In this document: positions 43,662 to 52,435 of the stretch, in pieces
Layout: every line of letters begins with the position of its first letter
How positions within the stretch are numbered: position 1 is the first letter of the stretch
NCBI GenBank assembly: GCA_947445775.1
Contig: CANFEB010000002.1
Coordinates: forward strand, 82,175 to 146,174
Reading direction: 5' to 3'
DNA length: 64,000 bases
Origin: Oligoflexales bacterium
Lineage (GTDB): Bacteria > Bdellovibrionota_B > Oligoflexia > Oligoflexales > RGVZ01
The notes under the pieces: model-generated
What the model saw: the letters and a program-made list of their open reading frames with translations, nothing else
Database searches by the model: none
Told to the model about the DNA's origin: nothing
Made by a program: the position numbers and the translations under genes

Positions 43662-45062
43662 TTACTGAAGAATTGACTCAAACGCCTCAACGACGAGGGT
43701 CACCGGGCCATCCTTGAGTCTGGCGTGCACCCGCATGCCGGTGTGCAATTTTGTAACGCTGTCAATCGTCTCGCCATTGATGCTAAGGCGCGTCCACCCC
43801 TTCTCCAACCAGGGTTTCGGGTCCAGGGCCGCCAGGCGCATTTCGATGCCAGAGAGTTCCGATGCGTGAACCGTCAGGGCCCGCAGCGCCGAAGTTTGCA
43901 AACGCCCGGCTAGCACTTCAAACCACTGCATTTGAATTTCGGCCATTCGGTCTACAGCGCCTTTAAGTCCAGTGCCTGCAGAATCAATGCGAATTCTGCC
44001 CGCCGCAAAACAATCCACCAGAAATTGCGCGGCAGCAGTGGGCGTCTTCTGGCGCAGGTGGCAAATCTCCTCGGCAACGCAAGTGTCGTCATGATGGCCG
44101 ATCGCAGCAATCACCGGCACGGGACAGGCGGCAATGGCGTAGGCGACTTCCGGTGCGTCAAACCATCTCAGATCTGCCGCGCTGCCTCCGCCGCGCGTGA
44201 TGACGATCACATCGCAATCTGATGCAGCGAGTTGACGAATCGCCGCCGGGACTTCTATCGGCACTTTTTCACCTTGGGTAGCAGCGTGCATGAACAGGAT
44301 GTTGCCCGGAAAAAGCCCGGCCTCCATCTGGTGCAGAAAGTCACTTTCGGCGCGACTGCCTTCGGAACTGACCAGACCGACACGAAAGGGAAACAGCGGC
44401 ATTTCCAGGTTTTTATTGACCCGATCTAGGCCCTTGGCCCGTAGTTCTGCCATCAGCCTCTCGCGGGCCAATGCCAAAGCCCCGCGCGTGAAAAGGGGAT
44501 CGATGTTTTCAATGGTCAACGAAAGTTGCGCCCGGTCTTGGTAGAATCCCACACGGCACAGGCAGCGGATTTGCATGCCGTCTTGCATGACCTGGCGCAT
44601 TGTGTCTTCGCCATGCATCCGCGCCATGTATTCGAGGCCATTCGGCCAGATGGTGGCCTTGACGCTGATGGATCCACGTCCACCACCCGGCTCGGCAAGG
44701 TTCAAGAAAATTCCTTGGGGTTTGATCGTCAGGTTTTCAATTTCGCCAATGACCCAAACCGGTCCCGGAAAACCGCTGGCGATGCTTTGTGCCACAGCGC
44801 TCACCAGTTCGCGGACGGGAATCCCAAGATCCTGACGTGGTTGTGGCGTTAATTGATTGTCGTCAGCGATTTTAGTGGGCGCTTGAGCCTTGCGCCCCGC
44901 AATTTCTTGGATCTGGTTCAGAGCCGTGTCATTCAGGGGAATTTGCCAGGTCTTGAAAACCTTGTCGAATTGGCCGCCCAGGGATTTTATTGCATCGCGA
45001 TGCCTGTAGGTATCGCCATAGACGATGATTTTGTCTTCACGAACTGTAAAGTGCAGTGCCAT
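43662..45062 (-). CDS. xseA: exodeoxyribonuclease VII large subunit with extra N-terminal domain
   Basis: A 466-residue catalytic subunit of exonuclease VII, which degrades single-stranded DNA in repair. An N-terminal segment of about 65 residues (IIVYGDTYRHRDAIKSLGGQ, then FDKVFKTWQIP) precedes the usual start; it recalls small DUF5710-like modules with the pattern GD-Y-KslGG-FD-W. Then follow the OB-fold (VWVIGEIENLTIKPQGIFLNL in parts) and the catalytic core (VGLVSSEGSRAESDF, VITRGGGSAADLRWFD). The usual GHExD is GHHDD here (AAIGHHDDTCVAEEICHLR), followed by KTPTAAAQF. No Shine-Dalgarno is seen at ATG 45062. Confidence 0.92.
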   Translation of the reverse strand: MALHFTVREDKIIVYGDTYRHRDAIKSLGGQFDKVFKTWQIPLNDTALNQIQEIAGRKAQAPTKIADDNQLTPQPRQDLGIPVRELVSAVAQSIASGFPGPVWVIGEIENLTIKPQGIFLNLAEPGGGRGSISVKATIWPNGLEYMARMHGEDTMRQVMQDGMQIRCLCRVGFYQDRAQLSLTIENIDPLFTRGALALARERLMAELRAKGLDRVNKNLEMPLFPFRVGLVSSEGSRAESDFLHQMEAGLFPGNILFMHAATQGEKVPIEVPAAIRQLAASDCDVIVITRGGGSAADLRWFDAPEVAYAIAACPVPVIAAIGHHDDTCVAEEICHLRQKTPTAAAQFLVDCFAAGRIRIDSAGTGLKGAVDRMAEIQMQWFEVLAGRLQTSALRALTVHASELSGIEMRLAALDPKPWLEKGWTRLSINGETIDSVTKLHTGMRVHARLKDGPVTLVVEAFESILQ

Positions 45063-45083
45063 GGGGGGAATGTATCAGGCGTG

Positions 45084-46859
45084 TCAGCGAATGAATACCG
45101 TGCAGTTTCGCGTCACAAAATCAATGTGAAGCAAGGTAAAGCGGCCTTGGGGTAGGCGCGTCGGGGTGAACCTGCAGGATACATCTTTGCGCATTCCATC
45201 CTCGGCGATCGCTGCCACAACATTATATTCCTTTCCGGATTGAAGGTCCGGAACCATGGCTGTTGTGCCTGGAACATCTGAACCGCTAGAGATTCGTGTC
45301 ACATAGTATCCATCGTTGATGTTGACCACCACGATTGGGCTGGTGGCCCAGTTTGCGGATATTCCAACGCGGGCAAATTCAACCTTGGGTTTGAGGTTGA
45401 ACATGACCTCCTCTAGGACGGTCCCGGAACGGATGTCGATTTGCTTCTGGTCCGAGTAATATCCGTCCCTACGCGCGGTCACCACGTGGCGTCCCGGCGG
45501 CAGGCGTAGCGCCATCGGGATTTTTTTATAGCCGCCGTCAAAGGCCGTCCTGCCGTTGATCGACAGTTGCATGGAGTGGGTATTACCTTTGCCAACAATT
45601 TGCGCGGGTTCCTTCGCAGTAAACGCCACTGGAACTCGCCCCAGCATGATGATGCCTGCGAGGCCGCTGATAATGATCATGGCGTAGAACCAGATCAGGC
45701 TGAACCATCTGCCTGTTGAGAGTTTTCCGTGGGCCTGCCATTTGGGGCCAGTCGGTCTATAAGAATTTTGCGGCGGCTGTTGCTGCGGATTGATGGATCT
45801 GCCGGGACCAGTGGTGCCGATGCCATGTGCTGATCCCATGGAGGTCGCGTTCGAATTCCTGGATAAAACGGGGGGCACAGCAAGGACTGGAACGGGTTGG
45901 GAGAGCAGAGATCGAATGTCATTGGCGATGTCGTTTTTGCGTTGTGCAAGTGCGCCTCCAAGAAACCGCGATAGGTCCTCGGACGTGAATTCCGGAAAGC
46001 CCTGGCCCAGGTAACGGCGCAAATCCCGTTCGAATTCATTGGCCGACTCGTAGCGGCGGTGAACATCGCGTTGCAGGGCGCGCATGACGATGGCCTCGAG
46101 GGCTGTGTCAACGTTGGGATTGTGGGTGCGCAGCGTGGGTGGAATCCGGCATTCATGGACGTGCCGGATGGTTTCCACGTCGGTGTCCATGTTGAACAGG
46201 CGGTGCATGCTCAGGGTTTCCCAAAGGACAATACCGAGAGCAAAAACGTCGGACCGCCCGTCCAGATTTTTAGCCGAGACTTGCTCGGGGCTCATGTACG
46301 AATATTTGCCTTTGACGATGCCGGGGCGGGTATCCGTGATGCGGTTGCCGGCATCAGCAATTCCGAAATCGGTCAATTTCACTTCGCCAGAAAAACTCAG
46401 CAAGATATTCTGCGGGGAGATGTCACGGTGGACGATATTCATCTGCTGACCGGTTCGTTCGTTCAACTTGGTGTGGGCATAATGGAGCCCTTTGGCGGTC
46501 TCGGCAGCAATGTAGACCGCCATGGCTGTGGTCAGGCGCATTTTTTGGATGGAACACTGGTGCAAAAGTGCCCGCAGGTCGCTGCCGTCGATAAATTCCA
46601 TGACCATGCCCCAGGTGGGGCCAAACGCCTGGAAACCCTCGACACGGATGATGTTGGCGTGGCGCAGGCTTTTGCAGATTTCGGCCTCGTCGCGGAACAT
46701 TTGGACGTATTCGGTATCCTCGGCGTAGTGGGGCAGGATCCTTTTGACGGCGCAGATTCGTTGGAAACCATCACCGCCAATTTGGCGCGCTAGCCAGATT
46801 TCGGCCATGCCACCACGGGCGATTTTTTTTTCCAGAAAATATTGATTGCTTGCTGACAT
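45084..46859 (-). CDS. Ser/Thr protein kinase with PEGA-like extracytoplasmic domain
   Basis: A 591-residue receptor-type kinase. The kinase domain has IARGGMAEIWLA, CAVKRILPHYAED, HRDISPQNILL, LTDFGIADA and YSYMSPEQ. A Gln/Pro/Asn-rich linker precedes one membrane helix (about 405-428, WFYAMIIISGLAGIIML). The outer part holds a PEGA module (SINGRTAFDGGYKKIP, then LRLPPGRHVVTARRDGY). ATG 46859 is used because the kinase starts there; the frame is open to 47459, but that would run through tmk and its promoter on the other strand. It ends 21 bases before xseA. Confidence 0.92.
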   Translation of the reverse strand: MSASNQYFLEKKIARGGMAEIWLARQIGGDGFQRICAVKRILPHYAEDTEYVQMFRDEAEICKSLRHANIIRVEGFQAFGPTWGMVMEFIDGSDLRALLHQCSIQKMRLTTAMAVYIAAETAKGLHYAHTKLNERTGQQMNIVHRDISPQNILLSFSGEVKLTDFGIADAGNRITDTRPGIVKGKYSYMSPEQVSAKNLDGRSDVFALGIVLWETLSMHRLFNMDTDVETIRHVHECRIPPTLRTHNPNVDTALEAIVMRALQRDVHRRYESANEFERDLRRYLGQGFPEFTSEDLSRFLGGALAQRKNDIANDIRSLLSQPVPVLAVPPVLSRNSNATSMGSAHGIGTTGPGRSINPQQQPPQNSYRPTGPKWQAHGKLSTGRWFSLIWFYAMIIISGLAGIIMLGRVPVAFTAKEPAQIVGKGNTHSMQLSINGRTAFDGGYKKIPMALRLPPGRHVVTARRDGYYSDQKQIDIRSGTVLEEVMFNLKPKVEFARVGISANWATSPIVVVNINDGYYVTRISSGSDVPGTTAMVPDLQSGKEYNVVAAIAEDGMRKDVSCRFTPTRLPQGRFTLLHIDFVTRNCTVFIR

Positions 46860-47121
46860 GGTCGGCTCATCGGCATTTTTTGGAAGAATTGTAGGAAGAT
46901 TTCGGGGGGTTGCCTGTTTGGCCTGGGGGCATCGTTTTGGTGCGCCTTGGGAACCCGCCCTGATGGGGGGCTGACGAGCGGTTTTATTGTGGCGTATCTC
47001 CCTGAAAAGATTAGAGTAAAAATAGATGTTTTGGATTATTTGAACTTGAGTTGAGCTTGATTTGGCTTGATTTAGCTTGATTGGACTTGAGCGAATAGCA
47101 CTTCGAGGCAGGCAGCGACGG
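46860..47121. promoter_or_regulatory. divergent region between the kinase gene and tmk
   Basis: The 262-base gap should contain promoters for the divergent kinase and tmk genes. It holds an AT-rich patch at 46990-47045 and the 10-bp repeat described separately. No confident -35/-10 pair or conserved RNA motif is seen; an SRP RNA-like reading of the G-rich part lacks the needed GGAAGGAAGCAGC-type apex. Confidence 0.4.
47041..47090. repeat. 10-bp tandem repeat upstream of tmk
   Basis: Four consecutive decamers TTGAGCTTGA, TTTGGCTTGA, TTTAGCTTGA and TTGGACTTGA occupy 47051-47090, preceded by a related TGAACTTGAG. The consensus is TTKRRCTTGA. The spacing is close to one DNA helical turn, so each copy presents the same face. 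Confidence 0.85.
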
Positions 47122-47823
47122 ATGCGGCAAAGTTTTTTTATTACGATCGAGGGCGGAGAAGGGGTGGGCAAGAGCACCTTTGCAAAGGCATTTGCCAAGT
47201 CGTTGGTGCCATTTCTGCCCACCGCTCCCACAGCTGCCCCCACTCCCTTAATTGTCCAGACGCGCGAGCCAGGTGGCACTGCGGTTGCAGACAGCATCCG
47301 CGCCGTTTTTTCCAGCCCGCCGCCGGGCGAAGCCCTGATTCCAGTGACAGAAGCCATGTTGGTCATGGCGGCGCGAGCCCAACATGTTTCCCATTTGATC
47401 AGACCCGCCCTGGGGCGTGGTGCCGTTGTTATTTGCGATCGATTTGCCGATTCGACCATGGTTTATCAGGGCATTGTTGGTGGCATTGACTGGAATTGGT
47501 TGGAATCGACTAACCGTTTAGCCACTCAGGGTCTTGAGCCTGACCTGACATTTTTGCTGGACTGCCCTGTGGAAGTTTCAAGTGAGCGCAGCGATAGCCG
47601 TTTGCGCGACGGCCAGGGCGAAGACGGTGCCCAGCGCTACGATATTGGTTCCCGGGACCAGCATGAAAAAATCCGGGCTGGGTTTCTGCACTGCGCCCGG
47701 CTGGCACCTGGACGTTTTGTGATTCTTGATGCAAGCAAATCAACGGATGAACTCACGGCGGACGCTTTGGCGACCCTGCGCAAGCACGCTCCGGAATTGT
47801 TGTTGATGGCGGCTCGCTCATGA
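47122..47823 (+). CDS. tmk: thymidylate kinase
   Basis: Phosphorylates dTMP to dTDP. The 233-residue protein has P-loop IEGGEGVGKSTFAKAF, the DRX motif in ICDRFADSTMVYQG, TREPGGTAVAD and a lid with Arg residues (SRLRDGQGEDG). ATG 47122 is preferred since it begins just before FFITIEGG as in other Tmk proteins; TTG 47077 would read through the 10-bp repeat. Its stop overlaps holB by 4 bases. The order tmk-holB-yaaT is also known in Firmicutes. Confidence 0.95.
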   Translation: MRQSFFITIEGGEGVGKSTFAKAFAKSLVPFLPTAPTAAPTPLIVQTREPGGTAVADSIRAVFSSPPPGEALIPVTEAMLVMAARAQHVSHLIRPALGRGAVVICDRFADSTMVYQGIVGGIDWNWLESTNRLATQGLEPDLTFLLDCPVEVSSERSDSRLRDGQGEDGAQRYDIGSRDQHEKIRAGFLHCARLAPGRFVILDASKSTDELTADALATLRKHAPELLLMAARS

Positions 47824-48632
47824 TTGCCCAGTTGTTGGCATTGGCAAGTCAGAGTCGTTTGCCGCAGTCCTTGCTGCTTTATGGCCCAGCCCCAATGGCA
47901 GTTGAGAAGTCGGCTCATGATTTTTTAATGAGCCTTTTTTGTCAAACGTCGAATGCCTGCAGGCAATGTGCCGAGTGCCGCTCGTTTCTAATTGGAGAGC
48001 ACCCGGAGGTGTTTCATCTGACCTCCGAGGCCGGCGCTGCCATTAAGATCGCCGACGTTCGCAGTGCCATGGAACATCTTGGATGGCATTCATCCGTCCG
48101 TGCCGATGGGCGCAAGTCTTGGCGGGTCGTTTGGTTGAGTCAGGCTGAAAATCTGACGGAACAGGCGGCAAATGCGATTTTGAAAACGGTCGAGGAGCCG
48201 CCTGAAGGCGCACTGATTTTGGTGACGGCCCGGCATCCAAGGAATTTGTTGCCCACTCTACGCTCGCGGCTGCTGGCCCTGCGTATCCAGGGACACGAGC
48301 CGGTGGTGGGGATCTCCTCTGACATGCACGCTGCGATCAATGAATTGCTCCGCTCTCGGGGGGCGGCAGAGACGTTGTTTCCGGCCGAGCAGATTGCCCG
48401 CCAGGGGCGCATGAAGGCCGGTGAGTTTGCGGTCGGGGTGGAATTGGTATTGAATGATGTGTACCGCGAAGTTTTATTTGAAAAACATGTGGTGCCGCAT
48501 CTTGTTGATAAAATCGCTGCCCGTCGGCGGACCTTGATGGAGTTGCATCAATTGGCTCGGCGCAAACGTATTGCCTTAAACACACAGCTAGCGGCCGAGA
48601 TGACCGGCGCGGCATTGGAGAAATATTTATGA
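47820..48632 (+). CDS. holB: DNA polymerase III clamp-loader delta' subunit
   Basis: A 270-residue AAA+ protein. The zinc module C-x5-C-x2-C-x2-C (CQTSNACRQCAEC) and ANAILKTVEEPPEGALILVT followed by PTLRSR identify delta'. The P-loop region is degenerate (LLYGPAPMAVEKS, no GKT), as expected since delta' does not hydrolyse ATP. Start and stop overlap tmk and yaaT by 4 bases each, so the three genes are tightly coupled. Confidence 0.92.
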   Translation: MIAQLLALASQSRLPQSLLLYGPAPMAVEKSAHDFLMSLFCQTSNACRQCAECRSFLIGEHPEVFHLTSEAGAAIKIADVRSAMEHLGWHSSVRADGRKSWRVVWLSQAENLTEQAANAILKTVEEPPEGALILVTARHPRNLLPTLRSRLLALRIQGHEPVVGISSDMHAAINELLRSRGAAETLFPAEQIARQGRMKAGEFAVGVELVLNDVYREVLFEKHVVPHLVDKIAARRRTLMELHQLARRKRIALNTQLAAEMTGAALEKYL

Positions 48633-49834
48633 ATACCGTCAACATTGTTGGCGTTCAATTCCGCCGAGCAGGAAAAATTTACCACTTCACAGCGGGCGAT
48701 TACGATGTTCGCATCGGTGATCCGGTGGTGGTGGATACGGATCGCGGGCCTAGTTTGGCCGAGGTGACGGTGCTGAAGCTGCTGGACCTTTCGGAGTTAG
48801 GCGACCAGGAACTCAAGCCAATCATTCGCAAGGCAGATCCAAAGGACCTCGAGGCCGGCAAACAGACGCCCGAATATGTGGAAGAGTTTTCCCGTGAGGC
48901 ATTGAAGCGCCATGGGTTGAACATCCGGATTTTGAAGGCTGAGATTCAACTTGGGGGCAACAAGATCGTGGTCTACTTTTCGGCGGCGGGCCGGGTGGAT
49001 TTTCGCGAACTGGTGAAGGACTTGGCGACGGGACTGTTTGCACGCGTTGAATTGAAGCAGATCGGTGCCCGGGATGAAACCAAGTTGGTCGGCGGCATCG
49101 GCATTTGCGGGCGTGAGTTTTGTTGTTCCAGTTTCTTGCGCGAGTTTGTTCCTGTGTCCATCAAGATGGCCAAGAATCAAAATTTGGCGTTGAATCCCAC
49201 CAAAGTTTCGGGTGGGTGCGGGCGCTTGTTGTGCTGTTTAACTTACGAGAATGATACCTACACGGACATGCGGCGCATGATGCCCGGCAAGGGCGTTAAA
49301 GTCCGGGTGATTGAAGACGGTGTGCCTGCTACGGTGATTAAATCCGACCTGATCAATCAGCGGGTGATGATCATCAGTGAGGACGGCAATATCCAGACGC
49401 TGCCAATTTCCCAACTTGAGATTTTGGACAAGGGGCCGCGGGCGCAGCAAGGCGACCGTTCTGAGCGTCCTGAGCGTCCTGAGCGTCCAGACCGTGGACG
49501 TCCTGACCGTGGTGGCAGACCTATCGCGGCCAAGACCAAGCCAGTTTCTGATACGGCGCATGAGTCGGATGACGAGCAGCATGTCGATGAAGACCTTGCC
49601 GAAGCAGAGGTTTGGGCTGAAGGCATCGACCTTGAAGATTTGGGATTTGAGGGCGGCGAGAAGCCTCACGATGCATCCCAGAAGCCGCCGTCCCCCAACA
49701 AGCCTGATGCTGCAGGCACGTCTGGCTCTGCACCGTCGCCACAGGGTCATAAACCCGCTGGCGGTGGCGAAGAAGGTCGCGGTGGTCGCCGACGTGGTCG
49801 TCGTGGGCGTGGCGGCGGCGGCGGCGCCTCCTGA
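48629..49834 (+). CDS. PSP1/YaaT (RicT) family protein with Arg/Gly-rich tail
   Basis: A 401-residue protein. The PSP1 domain (about 1-250) has GICGREFCCSSFLREF and SGGCGRLLCCLTYE, whose paired Cys fit the Fe-S binding seen in the RicA-RicF-RicT complex of Bacillus. The last 130 residues are disordered: repeats of the type RPERPERPDRGRPDRG, an acidic stretch, and a tail RRGRRGRGGGGGAS like RNA-binding RGG tails. In Bacillus RicT acts in RNA maturation and development; the role in Gram-negatives is not known. It ends the tmk-holB-yaaT operon. Confidence 0.9.
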   Translation: MNTVNIVGVQFRRAGKIYHFTAGDYDVRIGDPVVVDTDRGPSLAEVTVLKLLDLSELGDQELKPIIRKADPKDLEAGKQTPEYVEEFSREALKRHGLNIRILKAEIQLGGNKIVVYFSAAGRVDFRELVKDLATGLFARVELKQIGARDETKLVGGIGICGREFCCSSFLREFVPVSIKMAKNQNLALNPTKVSGGCGRLLCCLTYENDTYTDMRRMMPGKGVKVRVIEDGVPATVIKSDLINQRVMIISEDGNIQTLPISQLEILDKGPRAQQGDRSERPERPERPDRGRPDRGGRPIAAKTKPVSDTAHESDDEQHVDEDLAEAEVWAEGIDLEDLGFEGGEKPHDASQKPPSPNKPDAAGTSGSAPSPQGHKPAGGGEEGRGGRRRGRRGRGGGGGAS

Positions 49835-49868
49835 TCCGTTTTTAACTCGAAAGGGCGGGGCTTATTTT

Positions 49869-51014
49869 TTAAGCAAAAACTTCGGTACTTGAATTTCCCG
49901 TTGTCGATTGCGCATTCACAACGGACCCCCGCATCGGGGCGGAGGTCAGGTTTTCGATTTGTTTGGCGGCGAGTTGGCCGCAGGCAGCCGAGACATCCAG
50001 GCCTTTGCTGTAGCGCACCGGCGCAGGTATGGACCGGTCGGCCAAATGTTTTTGGAAGGCGCGGATATCATCCTCCCCGGGACGATCATAGGGCAGACCC
50101 GGATGGGCATTGAATGGAATCAAATTCACTTTGGCGCGTAATCCATGAATGAATTTGACGAGTTCTTTGGCCTCACGCAGACCGCAGTTCTTGTCTTTGA
50201 TCAGGATGTATTCCAAGGTAATTTTGCTGCCCGTGATGCCTTGCCAGGTGGTTAATGCAGCTTTCAGTTCGGCGAGCGGGTAGCGGCGGTTGATGGGCAT
50301 CATTTCCGAGCGCAGTTCATCCCGGGACGCGTGCAACGACACGGCCAAGGCGCACTTCACATCACTTGCGAGTTCGACGATCCGTGGCGCCAGCCCCGAT
50401 GTTGACACGGTCACATGGCGGTTGGACAGGCCGAAGCCAAATTCCTCTTCCGGACGCAACATTGTCTTCACGGTTGTGACAACATTCTTGTAGTTATCGA
50501 GTGGCTCGCCCATGCCCATAAAGACGACGTGGGAAAGGCGGCGGCCTTCGCTGCGAACTATGCTTGCTGCCAAGGCATATTGGGCCAAAATTTCGTGTGC
50601 TGCTAAATGGCGAAAGAATCCAAGCTTTCCCGTTTGGCAAAAGGTGCAAGCCAGTTTGCAGCCCACTTGCGACGAGACGCAAAGGCTGGTCCGGTTTTCG
50701 TAACGCAGGATGACGGCTTCCATGAATTGGCCGTTGGCGGTTTTCAATAGTAGTTTGGTCGAGCCGTCTTCGGCGCTCAGGGCGCTGTGGACTTCAGGTA
50801 GAAACCAATCGATGCCGGCCGCTAACTTATCGCGCAGCCCTGCTGGCAGGTTCGACATTTTTGCTGGATCGACGCATTTTTCGGAATAGATCCACTTCAG
50901 GATTTGGGCCGCGCGGTATCCCGGTTCGCCCCACGACTTTAGAATTGCCGTGAGTTGCGCCAGGTCCAGTTCCAGGGCGTGGGGTGCTTTGGTTATCGTC
51001 GGGAGTTCGCTCAT
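49869..51014 (-). CDS. rlmN: dual-specificity 23S rRNA/tRNA adenine C2-methyltransferase
   Basis: A radical SAM enzyme that methylates C2 of A2503 in 23S rRNA and A37 in tRNA. The 381-residue protein has CxxxCxxC in VGCKLACTFCQTG, the SAM-binding VFMGMGEPLDNYKNV, ITLEYILIKDKN and the C-terminal catalytic Cys region (GLDVSAACGQL). It is convergent with yaaT, with 34 bases between. ATG 51014 has no clear Shine-Dalgarno. Confidence 0.96.
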   Translation of the reverse strand: MSELPTITKAPHALELDLAQLTAILKSWGEPGYRAAQILKWIYSEKCVDPAKMSNLPAGLRDKLAAGIDWFLPEVHSALSAEDGSTKLLLKTANGQFMEAVILRYENRTSLCVSSQVGCKLACTFCQTGKLGFFRHLAAHEILAQYALAASIVRSEGRRLSHVVFMGMGEPLDNYKNVVTTVKTMLRPEEEFGFGLSNRHVTVSTSGLAPRIVELASDVKCALAVSLHASRDELRSEMMPINRRYPLAELKAALTTWQGITGSKITLEYILIKDKNCGLREAKELVKFIHGLRAKVNLIPFNAHPGLPYDRPGEDDIRAFQKHLADRSIPAPVRYSKGLDVSAACGQLAAKQIENLTSAPMRGSVVNAQSTTGNSSTEVFA

Positions 51015-51100
51015 GGCGGGGGATTCTAATGATTTCTATAATAATTTCAATACAATTTTAACGTTAAGTGGTCGATAGCACCACTCGTGCGGGGCAGTCA

Positions 51101-51203
51101 TCCTGAGCGCAGCGAGGGATCTCCGCATATCAGGCACTTAGCGTGGAGATCCTTCAGGGCTATGCCCTTCAGGATACGTCTCTGGCGCTCTCGCGCCAGA
51201 GAC
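51101..51203. repeat. dispersed structured repeat, copy 2 (long imperfect palindrome plus hairpin)
   Basis: The left part TCCTGAGCGCAG-CGAGGGATCTCC (51101-51124) is the inverted, one-mismatch copy of 25551-25573. It is followed by a stem GGATCTCCGC / GCGTGGAGATCC (one bulge) and the right arm TTCAGGGC-TATGCCCT-TCAGGA, so 51101-51173 folds back on itself. Then comes the 11-bp hairpin GTCTCTGGCGC, loop TCTC, GCGCCAGAGAC (51178-51203). Relative to copy 1, one base pair changes from G:C to T:A on both sides of the stem. It lies at the border of the AT-richer island. Confidence 0.8.
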
Positions 51204-51262
51204 TGGATAGGCCGTTGTCCCCCCGGCGTCCGTTTTCTTGAGAAAGTTCACTTTTTCTTTGC

Positions 51263-52435
51263 TTAAAATCCCAATTCTATAAGCCCTTCTCGCCAATTGA
51301 GGAATCTTACTCCATCAACTATTTTCGGGACTCGAATGTTTGAAAGGCAGTAACATTCACAAGGTCCAAATTCTTTGCGCAATCGCACTAAGTGTGCGGC
51401 GCTGTCATCATTAGGATTCTCTGACGCCTTGATCTCTATCAATGCAAGAGGTAACCCATGCCTTTCGATGATCAAATCGATCTCGGCACCATCCTTTGTT
51501 CTAAAAAATGAAAATCGGTAATCAAGGCGCTTGTAGTCATTGATTCGATAACATTCAGCGATGATAAAATGTTCAAACGCTAATCCGAAAGAGCTGGAAG
51601 GGGCAATGACGTTTTGATTGAGAAGACGAGCCAAGCTCCGAGTGACACCGATATCAAAAAGGTAAAATTTAGGACTAACGGACTGACGTTTTCGAATGGA
51701 TCGGTGGAAACTTTCTAAGAAAAAACCAAGCAGCGTATCCTCTAAAATTTGAAAATACCGTTTAGCTGTTTTTTCATTGATTCCGACATCTGATGCAATC
51801 TTAGCAAAATTGACAATCGTACCGTTTGTCTGAGCCGCAACCTCGACAAAGTATCGAAAGGGGTCAAGGTCATCCACCAGATGTTCTGCCCAAACTTCCT
51901 CTTTCAAATAGGTGATGACATAGGAGCGTAAATATTCCTGGCGAGACGCGTCGTCCGGAAGTGCGAGGATTCGCGGCAAGCTACCCCAGTTTAATGTGAC
52001 ATCAAGATTAAACCGATCACCCAGTTCGACGTGAGTTAAAGGAAATAAATTGTAAACAAAAGCACGACCAGCAAGAAGGTTTGCTGCTCCCCGCCGAAGC
52101 TTTCGTGCACTGGAACCAGTGAGTGCAAATTTAGGTGATTTAAATCTAGGGTTTTCCAGAATATTGTGCGCTACATCTAACAGCTTTGGAACTTTTTGTA
52201 TCTCGTCGATGACGATCCAATCGTAGGCTAGTGGAGCAACTTCAACTTCCTGCATTAACTGGTCAGGGTTGCGAGAATATTGATCCTCAACGAATGTATC
52301 GAGGAGATTGATTTCTCGAACCTTGCTTGACGCCAAATAGCCTCGTAAGAGGGAGGTTTTCCCCACACCTCTCGCACCAAACAGAAAAAAACTATTTGAT
52401 TGTAGTGGTTTACATGTCCTTTGAAATTCTTTCAT
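51263..52435 (-). CDS. AAA ATPase with DUF4143 C-terminal domain
   Basis: A 390-residue protein. The AAA part has Walker A GARGVGKTSL (20-29) and Walker B DWIVIDEIQK, with ALTGSSARKLRRG as sensor 1. The C-terminal DUF4143-type domain ends with a PD-(D/E)xK-like array (DGAEIDLII, then ALIEIKAS). Such proteins are common, mobile and of unclear function, perhaps in nucleic acid handling or defence. Its AT-richer codon use contrasts with the neighbours, suggesting transfer. ATG 52435 has GGAG 6 bases upstream, and a good promoter lies at 52467-52495. Confidence 0.88.
   Translation of the reverse strand: MKEFQRTCKPLQSNSFFLFGARGVGKTSLLRGYLASSKVREINLLDTFVEDQYSRNPDQLMQEVEVAPLAYDWIVIDEIQKVPKLLDVAHNILENPRFKSPKFALTGSSARKLRRGAANLLAGRAFVYNLFPLTHVELGDRFNLDVTLNWGSLPRILALPDDASRQEYLRSYVITYLKEEVWAEHLVDDLDPFRYFVEVAAQTNGTIVNFAKIASDVGINEKTAKRYFQILEDTLLGFFLESFHRSIRKRQSVSPKFYLFDIGVTRSLARLLNQNVIAPSSSFGLAFEHFIIAECYRINDYKRLDYRFSFFRTKDGAEIDLIIERHGLPLALIEIKASENPNDDSAAHLVRLRKEFGPCECYCLSNIRVPKIVDGVRFLNWREGLIELGF

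Noticed and set aside
46900..46985. SRP-like small RNA in the G-rich region upstream of tmk
   Set aside because: The conserved apical motif is missing and the bases do not fold into the long hairpin expected.
46860..47459. N-terminal extension of the second kinase by about 200 residues
   Set aside because: The frame is open, but it is antisense to tmk, low in family-like sequence and passes through the divergent promoter region. The kinase domain starts properly at 46859.
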